In this document: in pieces, positions 1 through 4,519 of the stretch | How the letters are laid out: the number at the start of each line of letters is the position of its first letter | How positions within the stretch are numbered: position 1 is the stretch's first letter | Assembly: GCA_902478725.1 (NCBI GenBank) | Contig: CABSMD010000187.1 | Coordinates: 1-5,293, forward strand | DNA length: 5,293 nt | DNA from: an uncultured Clostridia bacterium | Lineage (GTDB): Bacteria > Bacillota > Clostridia > HGM11514 | Reading direction: 5' to 3' | The notes under the pieces: generated by a model | Told to the model about the DNA's origin: nothing | Database searches by the model: none | The model's input: only the letters and a program-made list of their open reading frames with translations | Translations under genes and position numbers: made by a program

Positions 1-6
1 CTCGTA

Positions 7-12
7 ACCTCC
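7..12 (-). promoter_or_regulatory. Probable ribosome binding site of a next leftward gene lying outside the window
   Basis: On the minus strand this reads GGAGGT inside CCCCGGAGGTTACGAG, 18 nt after the stop codon of the 63-aa leftward gene. No start codon follows before the window edge, so a start would lie within the first few bases to the left. This implies that the leftward genes form an operon continuing out of view. The motif is seen directly; the gene is inferred. Confidence 0.45.
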
Positions 13-29
13 GGGGCGGGATTGTTGTA

Positions 30-221
30 TTAAACTTCTTCCACCACTCCACGGTATCCGTATCCGGTTTCAAATTCCGCCCAGGATTTCCGATTGCTTC
101 TCGTGTACCAGTGTGGGCGATATGTAAAATCTCCGTCACTGTCTACCAGCTTTAATAGAGCCTGTTTTAAGCAAGTCGCTTTAACCGTGTACCATGTTCC
201 CCTTATTCTAAAGTTTTTCAT
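30..221 (-). CDS. Small leftward gene, 63-aa protein of unknown function
   Basis: I do not recognise this protein. The 63 residues start MKNFRIRGTWYTVKA and are rich in aromatic residues (four Trp, five Tyr, five Phe counted together across the chain's length as its main bulk) and in basic residues, ending in an acidic EEV. There is no signal peptide, membrane segment or obvious metal-binding motif, so a small soluble protein is likely. It is probably real because the ATG is preceded by an AAAGGA ribosome site about 9 nt upstream, and a perfect consensus promoter on the same strand sits about 50 nt upstream. Another ribosome site follows its stop, suggesting a leftward operon. In phi29-like phages small genes transcribed from strong promoters are often early genes that act on the host or on regulation. 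That role is inference only; the protein sequence does not show it. Confidence 0.72.
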   Translation of the reverse strand: MKNFRIRGTWYTVKATCLKQALLKLVDSDGDFTYRPHWYTRSNRKSWAEFETGYGYRGVVEEV

Positions 222-237
222 TTCTTTTATCCTTTCC

Positions 238-248
238 GGCCTTTGGCC
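238..248 (-). other. Short GGCC-AAA-GGCC hairpin in the leader of the leftward gene
   Basis: On the minus strand the leader contains GGCC, three A, then GGCC, able to form a 4-bp G+C stem just upstream of the AAAGGA ribosome site. The stem is short, and its loop of three is tight. It could modulate ribosome access or be incidental. An imperfect 9-bp tandem repeat (CCTTTCCGG, CCTTTGGCC) covers 231-248 on the plus strand. Confidence 0.25.
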
Positions 249-274
249 TGTCCGTTATTCTTTCCTATGATCAT

Positions 275-303
275 ATTATATCAGTAGTGTTATGAAATGT
301 CAA
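275..303 (-). promoter_or_regulatory. Perfect consensus sigma-A promoter with extended -10, driving the leftward gene
   Basis: On the minus strand the -35 is TTGACA (298-303), the spacer is exactly 17 bp (281-297), and the -10 is TATAAT (275-280). TGA precedes the -10, giving the extended element TGnTATAAT. The predicted start is an A near 268, with a leader of about 47 nt. This is a textbook strong vegetative promoter that should work without an activator. A 10-bp palindrome, TATGATCATA (266-275), covers the predicted start. The -35 lies inside the 23-bp palindrome at 295-317, so a repressor bound there would block it. Confidence 0.9.
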
Positions 304-317
304 TAATATTGAGATTT
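295..317. promoter_or_regulatory. 23-bp near-perfect palindrome over both divergent -35 boxes; candidate operator
   Basis: Centred on A306, the arms are AAATgTCAATA (295-305) and TATTGAgATTT (307-317). Ten of eleven base pairs match; only G299/G313 fails. The leftward -35 (298-303) and the proposed rightward -35 (309-314) are exact mirror positions about the centre. Part of the symmetry could come simply from two back-to-back -35 boxes. However, the three outermost pairs on each side and the two central pairs lie outside the hexamers, which favours a protein site. The ribbon-helix-helix protein encoded about 180 bp downstream is the natural ligand by proximity; that link is inference. Confidence 0.6.
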
Positions 318-337
318 ATCATCTTTTTTGTTATTGT
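309..337 (+). promoter_or_regulatory. Candidate rightward promoter of the replication operon
   Basis: TTGAGA (309-314, 5 of 6 to consensus), a 17-bp spacer, then TATTGT (332-337, 4 of 6) preceded by TGT, a possible extended -10. It shares the spacer length and TGn element of the two better promoters in the window. One point against it is that the predicted start near G344 would put the GGAGGT ribosome site at the very 5' end of the transcript. A weaker alternative is TTGGCC (243-248) with TATGAT (266-271), also 17 bp apart. Confidence 0.35.
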
Positions 338-355
338 ATATACGGAGGTGTTATT

Positions 356-511
356 ATGACAAAACAACAAAAAAACATGCTCACACTTTTGCGTCGTCTC
401 CGTGCCTATGCTGCGGAGGACAACCGGCGCGTGGATTATGTCTTTTACGCAACCCTGTGCAATCGGTTTGAGCGAACTTATAAAGGAGGTGAAAACCGTG
501 CGAAAGGTTAA
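356..511 (+). CDS. 51-aa basic protein, first gene of the rightward operon, unknown function
   Basis: ATG at 356 follows a strong ribosome site, CGGAGGTG (343-350), and the frame is open for 51 codons to TAA at 509-511. The protein starts MTKQQKNMLTLLRRLRAYAA and ends in a lysine/arginine-rich tail. The N-terminal half could form a basic amphipathic helix, with Leu and Arg alternating around residues 9-18. I recognise no family. It is probably a real gene because of the ribosome site, and because the next gene starts 14 nt before its stop, an overlap that suggests translational coupling. Small size and positive charge suit a nucleic-acid-binding or regulatory peptide. Alternatively it could be a leader ORF whose translation opens the next ribosome site, which lies inside it at 483-491. 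Confidence 0.6.
   Translation: MTKQQKNMLTLLRRLRAYAAEDNRRVDYVFYATLCNRFERTYKGGENRAKG
483..491 (+). promoter_or_regulatory. Ribosome binding site that sets the GTG start of the RHH gene
   Basis: AAAGGAGGTG is a near-complete anti-16S match, 6 nt before GTG at 498. It overrides the in-frame ATG at 402, which has no ribosome site and would add 32 residues that do not fit the fold. Confidence 0.85.
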
Positions 512-659
512 AACAATTTCTATCAGTCTCCCATCGGATGTTCTCGCCCTGGTAGATCGGTTGGCAAAGGAAAACGGACTAACCCGCAGCGGCTTTATTT
601 CCATGGCGCTCTCGATGAACGAACAGGTAAAGGAGGCGTGGAAGAATGGCGCGGTATAA
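498..659 (+). CDS. Ribbon-helix-helix (Arc/CopG-type) DNA-binding protein, 53 aa, probable transcription regulator
   Basis: Reading from GTG 498, the 53-residue protein has the classic ribbon-helix-helix layout. There is a basic start and a beta strand around residues 4-10 (VKTISIS), a LPSDV turn, helix A at about 13-26 (VLALVDRLAKEN), the short GLTRS turn, and helix B at about 31-47 (GFISMALSMNEQVKEAW). This family dimerises and inserts a two-stranded sheet into the major groove; many members bind palindromes and repress their own promoters. The beta-strand residues Lys5, Ser8 and Ser10 would face DNA by analogy. The gene overlaps its neighbours by 14 nt on each side, so it is made together with the replication proteins. 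It is a good candidate to bind the divergent palindrome at 295-317. The family assignment is firm; target and sign of regulation are inferred. An antitoxin of a toxin-antitoxin pair is less likely, because no toxin-like partner is seen. Confidence 0.85.
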   Translation: MRKVKTISISLPSDVLALVDRLAKENGLTRSGFISMALSMNEQVKEAWKNGAV

Positions 660-1284
660 AGGCGGCTCAACAACCGGAAGCTCTCTGCGCTATTCCGTTG
701 AAGCATATGTCCCCAGTGTGGTAATGATGAGCAAGTACATGACGGAAAAACAAATGATTTCCGAATACTCGCGCTTGCGCTCCATTGCCAGAAAGCGCTT
801 GGAGCGTTTTGTGGGTACGGAATGGGTAGACACGCAGCAGTACCGTGTGAACGCAGGACGGTACAAACCTGTAAAGGAAATTAAGAACAAAACGGAACTT
901 GTTGCACTTTTATCGGACGTTTCGCGATTTGTGACAGCGAGAACTGGTAGCGTATCGGGATTACAAGTGCAGAGACGGCAGAGCATTCAATCTTTACATG
1001 AACACGGCTACACATTTGTAAATCGCAAGAACTTCAAACAGTTTGCAGACTTCATGGAAGATTGGAGGACTTGGGACGGGAATCGCCTTTACGATTCCGC
1101 ACGAGTGGCAGAACTCTATCACGAAGCGAAAAAGAAGCAGATACCGCCGGATCAACTCGAGCGCGATTTCGAGTTTTGGCTTGAGAAAAACAGCTTGGAA
1201 GCGCTCCAAAACATGAAGCGAATAAGCAGTAAAAAACCGCACAGCGCATTGGATTATAAAAAGGCAATATTGAAAGGCCGTTAA
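646..1284 (+). CDS. Candidate terminal protein priming phage DNA replication, 212 aa
   Basis: In phi29-like phages the terminal protein gives the hydroxyl group that starts each DNA strand and stays covalently attached to the 5' ends. Its gene lies next to the polymerase gene, as here (1-nt gap). This protein has a suitable size (phi29 terminal protein is 266 aa) and is strongly basic. It is predicted mostly helical: helical stretches around 32-56 (KYMTEKQMISEYSRLRSIAR and on), 83-98, 130-142 and 150-200, with a charged C-terminal third (YHEAKKKQIPPDQLERDFEF). I cannot name the priming Ser, Thr or Tyr from sequence alone. Start ATG 646 has AAAGGAGG 9 nt upstream, inside the end of the RHH gene. 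The identification rests on position, charge and size, because terminal proteins diverge too much for a motif. Another DNA-binding replication protein is the main alternative. Confidence 0.6.
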   Translation: MARYKGGSTTGSSLRYSVEAYVPSVVMMSKYMTEKQMISEYSRLRSIARKRLERFVGTEWVDTQQYRVNAGRYKPVKEIKNKTELVALLSDVSRFVTARTGSVSGLQVQRRQSIQSLHEHGYTFVNRKNFKQFADFMEDWRTWDGNRLYDSARVAELYHEAKKKQIPPDQLERDFEFWLEKNSLEALQNMKRISSKKPHSALDYKKAILKGR

Positions 1285-1285
1285 C

Positions 1286-3325
1286 ATGTCACAAATTGTC
1301 TCACCGGTTAATTTTCCTTTTGAATGGTTCAGGAAAATGAAAATACAGAAACGGAGAAAGGGAAACCCTGGAACAAAAAGCCGTGCGAAATATCTTGATA
1401 TTGTAACGGCTTTTGACATTGAGACAACGGCGCTTGATGATATTGAGCAATCCATTATGTACATATGGCAATGGCAATTTGGAACTGAATATACGGTTAT
1501 AGGGCGAACCTGGAAAGAGTTTGACATTTTCAAAGAGCGTCTATGTGCGCATATTTCGGATGGTGTATCTTTGGTGGTCTACGTACACAACTTGTCTTAT
1601 GAGTTTCAATTTTTGCGCGGCATATACCATTTTGATCCGGAAGAAGTTTTTGCGATTAAGTCCCGCCGGGTACTGAAATGCACAATGGAAGAAAAACGCC
1701 TGGAATTTCGGTGCAGCTACATACACAGTAACATGAGTCTTGCGGAGTACACAAAAAAGATGGGCGCGGAGCATATCAAACTATCTGGCGTCGATTTCGA
1801 TTACAGCAAAAAGCGCTATCCATGGACACCACTAACAGAGCAGGAGCTAGCCTATGCTCTAAATGATGTTTTGGGCCTTGTGGAAGCTCTTATAATCGAG
1901 ATGCAGCATGATGGGGACACGCTCTATACAATCCCTCTTACGTCAACCGGCTATGTGCGCAGGGATGCTAAAAAGGCAATGCGCGGTGTTTCTTTTGGCT
2001 TTGTCAGAAATCAATTGCCGGACTATCAAATATATCAGATGTGTCGTGAAGCGTTTCGTGGTGGTAACACGCATGCAAATCGCTATTACGCCGGAATGGT
2101 GTTACATGATGTGAAAAGCGCAGACAGGTCAAGTAGCTATCCAGATGTGCAATGCAATTGCCTTTTTCCGATTTCGGAGTTTTACTATGCAGGGCCATTG
2201 GAGTTTGACGATCTTATAAAGTTGGTGAATGTGCGGAAACGTGCTGTTTTAATGCGTGTATCAATCACCAATATCCGTCTTACTAAATCATCATGGGGAT
2301 GTCCATATTTATCCCGTGACAAGTGCAGGAAAACAACAGGCGGAATATACGACAACGGGCGTATTTTGTCGGCGGATTACCTGGAAACAACAATAACTGA
2401 TATCGACCTTAAAATAATTCTAGATGAATACACGTTTGACGATATGACGCCATTTGATGTAGCGCATGCTCGTTATGGTAAACTCCCTGAGCCACTTGTG
2501 AAAACAACGATAGAATACTATATTGCAAAAACAACTTTGAAAAATGTAGCGGGCGAAGAAATCTATTACATGAAAAGCAAGAACAAGTTGAATAGTATTT
2601 ACGGAATGATGGCACAAAATCCAGTGAAACAGTCTATTGATTTTATAGATGATGACCCGGATGGAGGTTTTGTTGAGCATCAAGACAATCCGGAAGATAT
2701 TTTGATGGAGAACAACCGTAAAGCGTTTTTATGCTATCAATGGGGTGTCTGGGTGACGGCATGGGCACGGTATCGGTTGGAAGAGGGAATACGGCTCGCT
2801 GGTGACAATTTTGTTTATTGTGACACTGACAGTGTAAAATATCTTGGAGACATTGATTGGACTCCGTACAATAAGGAACGTGAAAAAGACAGTCTGAAAA
2901 GCGGCGCACATGCAATAGACCCGCAAGGCGTGGAGCATTATATGGGTGTTTATGAATATGAGGGATGTTGTGCGGAGTTTTCAACGTTGGGGGCTAAAAA
3001 ATACTGTTATCGTGAAGCGCCCGGAAAACCTTTGAAAGTGACCATAGCAGGAGTGAACAAGGCCGCAGGAGGGCCGGAACTGGAAAAGGCTGGCGGCATA
3101 TCAGCTTTCAAACCAGGATTTATTTTTAGGGAAGCTGGTGGTACAGAATCTATTTATAACGATCATCCAGCGATTTTAGAACACACAGTTGATGGAAGAA
3201 CATTGCCTATTACGTCAAATATCATGATTAAGAATAGCACTTACACATTGGGAATAACGGGAGAATATGAACGTTTGTTGAATGTGTCTCAAATACAATT
3301 TAGAGGATATAACGATGAGGTTTAG
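1286..3325 (+). CDS. Protein-primed family B DNA polymerase with 3'-5' exonuclease, 679 aa
   Basis: This enzyme replicates linear phage DNA from a protein primer with strand displacement and proofreading. Exonuclease motifs: ExoI Asp44-Ile-Glu46; ExoII HNLSYEF with Asn102 and Glu106 where phi29 has Asp66; ExoIII Tyr190-x3-Asp194. Linker: FRGG at 257-260 (YxGG in phi29). Polymerase motifs: A, DRSSSYP at 280-286; B, KNKLNSIYG from Lys432; TAWAR at 491-495 (Tx2GR); C, YCDTDS at 511-516 with Asp513 and Asp515; KKY at 571-573 (KxY). About 145 residues between motifs A and B and 50 between motif B and TAWAR leave room for the TPR1 and TPR2 insertions that define protein-primed enzymes. It is longer than phi29 polymerase (575 aa), through a basic N-terminal extension of about 32 residues and a longer C-terminus after KxY. 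Start ATG 1286 follows GAAAGG (1272-1277). All polymerase-site residues are present. Confidence 0.97.
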   Translation: MSQIVSPVNFPFEWFRKMKIQKRRKGNPGTKSRAKYLDIVTAFDIETTALDDIEQSIMYIWQWQFGTEYTVIGRTWKEFDIFKERLCAHISDGVSLVVYVHNLSYEFQFLRGIYHFDPEEVFAIKSRRVLKCTMEEKRLEFRCSYIHSNMSLAEYTKKMGAEHIKLSGVDFDYSKKRYPWTPLTEQELAYALNDVLGLVEALIIEMQHDGDTLYTIPLTSTGYVRRDAKKAMRGVSFGFVRNQLPDYQIYQMCREAFRGGNTHANRYYAGMVLHDVKSADRSSSYPDVQCNCLFPISEFYYAGPLEFDDLIKLVNVRKRAVLMRVSITNIRLTKSSWGCPYLSRDKCRKTTGGIYDNGRILSADYLETTITDIDLKIILDEYTFDDMTPFDVAHARYGKLPEPLVKTTIEYYIAKTTLKNVAGEEIYYMKSKNKLNSIYGMMAQNPVKQSIDFIDDDPDGGFVEHQDNPEDILMENNRKAFLCYQWGVWVTAWARYRLEEGIRLAGDNFVYCDTDSVKYLGDIDWTPYNKEREKDSLKSGAHAIDPQGVEHYMGVYEYEGCCAEFSTLGAKKYCYREAPGKPLKVTIAGVNKAAGGPELEKAGGISAFKPGFIFREAGGTESIYNDHPAILEHTVDGRTLPITSNIMIKNSTYTLGITGEYERLLNVSQIQFRGYNDEV

Positions 3326-4049
3326 AATGAATGTTTTAGTCGCTTGTGAAGAATCACAGGAAGTTTGTAAGGCTTTCCGTGCGCTCGGGCATGATGCTTA
3401 CAGTTGTGACATACAGCCATGCTCCGGAGGTCATCCAGAATGGCATATTCAAGATGATGTGTTAAACTATATAAACGGAGATATTCTTCCGTTAAATTGG
3501 AAAAGATGCGCACCGTTTTCAATGTTTTTGACGCAAGACGGAAAATTGCATACAATGCCAAAAAGATGGGATTTGATTATTGCTCATCCGCCTTGCACAT
3601 ACCTTTCAAACGCCGGGGCAAGATGGTTATGGGCAGGTGGGAGACTGAATCAAGACAGATACAAAAAAGGATTGGAGGGCGCAGCATTTTTTGACTGCTT
3701 TTTGAAAGCGCAGTGTGAAAAGATTGCTATTGAAAATCCCACACCAGCATCAGTGTTTAACTTACCGAAATGCACACAGGTTATCCAGCCTTATGAATTT
3801 GGGCACCCGTACAGCAAAAGGACTTGTTTATGGCTGAAAGGGCTTCCACATCTTACGCCGACAGAAATTGTTACAGATCATGTCCCGTTTGTTTCCAGCG
3901 GGTTTTATACAAAAACGCATGATTCAAAATATAAGGGTGCAAGCAGAAAAGGCGGTGCAGCAAAAGCAAGAAGTAAGACTTTTCCAGGGATTGCCCGGGC
4001 AATGGCGGAACAATGGGGAAAATGTGTTGACAATTTCGATATTAAATGA
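3315..4049 (+). CDS. Small cytosine-C5 DNA methyltransferase-like phage protein, 244 aa
   Basis: The protein resembles small phage proteins annotated as DNA cytosine methyltransferases. Visible motifs: a Rossmann-like start NVLVACEESQEVCKAF (6-21) followed by CDIQP (31-35), where the cofactor would bind; HPPC at 91-94, matching motif IV, with Cys94 as candidate nucleophile; IENP at 139-142, matching the Glu-Asn of motif VI; and FPGIARAMAEQWG at 223-235, resembling terminal motif X. Full C5 methyltransferases usually exceed 300 aa and carry a clear target-recognition domain. Here only about 80 residues separate ENP from motif X, so specificity is unclear. ATG 3315 is chosen because AGAGGA (3302-3307) lies 7 nt upstream; it overlaps the polymerase stop by 11 nt. 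ATG 3327 (240 aa, MNVLVACEESQ) is a real alternative with GAGG 6 nt upstream. The likely role is self-modification against host restriction. Another base-modifying activity is possible. Confidence 0.75.
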   Translation: MRFRMNVLVACEESQEVCKAFRALGHDAYSCDIQPCSGGHPEWHIQDDVLNYINGDILPLNWKRCAPFSMFLTQDGKLHTMPKRWDLIIAHPPCTYLSNAGARWLWAGGRLNQDRYKKGLEGAAFFDCFLKAQCEKIAIENPTPASVFNLPKCTQVIQPYEFGHPYSKRTCLWLKGLPHLTPTEIVTDHVPFVSSGFYTKTHDSKYKGASRKGGAAKARSKTFPGIARAMAEQWGKCVDNFDIK

Positions 4050-4055
4050 TATTAT
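4027..4055 (+). promoter_or_regulatory. Strong near-consensus extended -10 promoter upstream of the SSB-like gene
   Basis: TTGACA (4027-4032), a 17-bp spacer, and TATTAT (4050-4055, 5 of 6 to consensus), preceded by TGA to make TGnTATTAT. The -35 and most of the spacer lie inside the 3' end of the methyltransferase-like gene. The predicted start is G4062, giving a leader of 40 nt. It matches the layout of the leftward promoter at 275-303 almost base for base in its key elements, so the same vegetative host polymerase should read both. Confidence 0.82.
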
Positions 4056-4058
4056 AGA

Positions 4059-4076
4059 TATGCGGGCAACCGTATA
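4059..4076 (+). promoter_or_regulatory. Hairpin with GCAA tetraloop at the 5' end of the SSB-like transcript
   Basis: TATGCGG (4059-4065) pairs with CCGTATA (4070-4076) through seven pairs, one of them G-U, closed by the loop GCAA, a member of the stable GNRA class. If transcription starts at G4062 as the promoter predicts, the RNA would begin within this stem, leaving four to five pairs right at its 5' end. It is followed by an A-rich unstructured leader up to AAAAGGAG. Such 5'-terminal stems are known to protect bacterial mRNAs; that function here is inferred. Confidence 0.5.
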
Positions 4077-4101
4077 ACAAAACAGAAAAGGAGCAAGACA
4101 A

Positions 4102-4455
4102 ATGAACATTACCAAGAAAAGCGGAGAACTCACCATTATGGAGCAGTACCAGCTCACCATGTCCCCCAAGATTCAGCGTATCAAGGATTGCGCGGGGCAG
4201 CGGTTTGAGGTGACAAAGTGGTGTGTCTATGAGGACATCGACAAGAAGAGCGGCGATACCAAGGAAATTCTTTCCATGATGTCTCCCGAAGGCGAAGTAT
4301 TCGCTACCAACAGCGACACTTTCAAGAATGACTTCAAGGACATTCTTTCCCTGCTGGAAAGCGCGGGCATGGCTGGGACGGTCTTTTCCCTGGAAGTTAT
4401 TACTGGCAAGAGCAAGGCCGGACGCGATTTCTTTACATGCGCGTTTGTGGAATAA
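4102..4455 (+). CDS. Probable phage single-stranded DNA-binding protein, 117 aa
   Basis: During protein-primed replication long displaced strands need coating, and phi29 uses a 124-aa SSB (gp5) made in large amounts. This 117-aa protein has the right size, and its pattern of short alternating hydrophobic stretches suits a beta-rich OB-type fold: RFEVTKWCVYEDI (34-46), EILSMMSPEGEVFATN (55-70) and VFSLEVITG (94-102). It ends in GKSKAGRDFFTCAFVE, a basic loop followed by a strand. Supporting signs of high expression are its own strong promoter, a 5' hairpin, a good ribosome site (AGGAG, 8 nt before ATG 4102), and codon use: lysine is AAG in 11 of 12 cases, against 4 of 19 in the gene before it. 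ATG 4138 (Met13) is in frame but lacks comparable support. I infer the function from size, context and expression signs; I see no diagnostic motif. Confidence 0.6.
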   Translation: MNITKKSGELTIMEQYQLTMSPKIQRIKDCAGQRFEVTKWCVYEDIDKKSGDTKEILSMMSPEGEVFATNSDTFKNDFKDILSLLESAGMAGTVFSLEVITGKSKAGRDFFTCAFVE

Positions 4456-4464
4456 GGACAACGG

Positions 4465-4497
4465 GCGGGAGGTGGCAACATCTCCCGCTTATTGTTT
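4465..4497 (+). terminator. Terminator-like hairpin after the SSB-like gene
   Basis: GCGGGAGGT (4465-4473) pairs with ATCTCCCGC (4480-4488): nine pairs including one G-U, with loop GGCAAC. TTATTGTTT follows. The stem is G+C rich and starts 9 nt after the stop codon, as intrinsic terminators do, but the T tract is interrupted by A and G, so it may be leaky. The tract runs into the parS site at 4493. No promoter is visible between this hairpin and the packaging ATPase, so either read-through feeds that gene or its promoter is unconventional. Confidence 0.65.
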
Positions 4498-4508
4498 CAC
4501 GTGAAACA
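4493..4508. other. parS: Perfect parS centromere site (ParB/Spo0J binding sequence)
   Basis: TGTTTCACGTGAAACA is a perfect 16-bp palindrome identical to the consensus chromosomal parS site bound by ParB/Spo0J across most bacteria, including Firmicutes. ParB loads at such sites, spreads as a CTP-dependent clamp, and recruits ParA and SMC. By chance a given 16-mer would be expected about one time in a million in a window of this size. It lies between the terminator hairpin and the GGAGG ribosome site of the packaging ATPase gene, 11 bp before its ATG. No ParA or ParB is encoded here, so the host protein is the likely ligand. Sequence identity is direct observation; use by the phage is inference. 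Confidence 0.88.
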
Positions 4509-4519
4509 TTGGAGGATAT

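Noticed and set aside
1..29. Possible phage genome end with inverted terminal repeat
   Set aside because: No phi29-type terminal sequence is seen, and the visible leftward gene structure continues past the edge.
402..497. 32-residue N-terminal extension of the RHH protein from ATG 402
   Set aside because: No ribosome site at 402; GTG 498 has AAAGGAGGTG at ideal spacing and starts exactly at the RHH fold.
290..706. 138-codon leftward ORF
   Set aside because: It covers the divergent promoters and is antisense to three rightward genes with good ribosome sites. No family resemblance.
1521..1526. TTGACA boxes inside the polymerase gene (also at 1413-1418)
   Set aside because: No acceptable -10 at 16-18 bp in either case; they are coding sequence.
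994..1533. 179-codon leftward ORF across the terminal protein and polymerase junction
   Set aside because: It lies antisense to two well-supported genes, has Cys/Phe/Ile-rich low-quality composition and no ribosome site; it is a shadow.
2624..2631. GTGAAACA, half of a parS site, inside the polymerase gene
   Set aside because: The other half matches only 2 of 8 positions, so it is not a second parS.
3282..3314. Upstream ATG 3282 for the methyltransferase-like protein
   Set aside because: It lies deep within the polymerase gene without a ribosome site; 3315 or 3327 fit both the signal and the family's usual N-terminus.
4042..4461. 139-codon leftward ORF antisense to the SSB-like gene
   Set aside because: It arises from the G+C-biased codon positions of the rightward gene, which has promoter, ribosome site and terminator in its favour.
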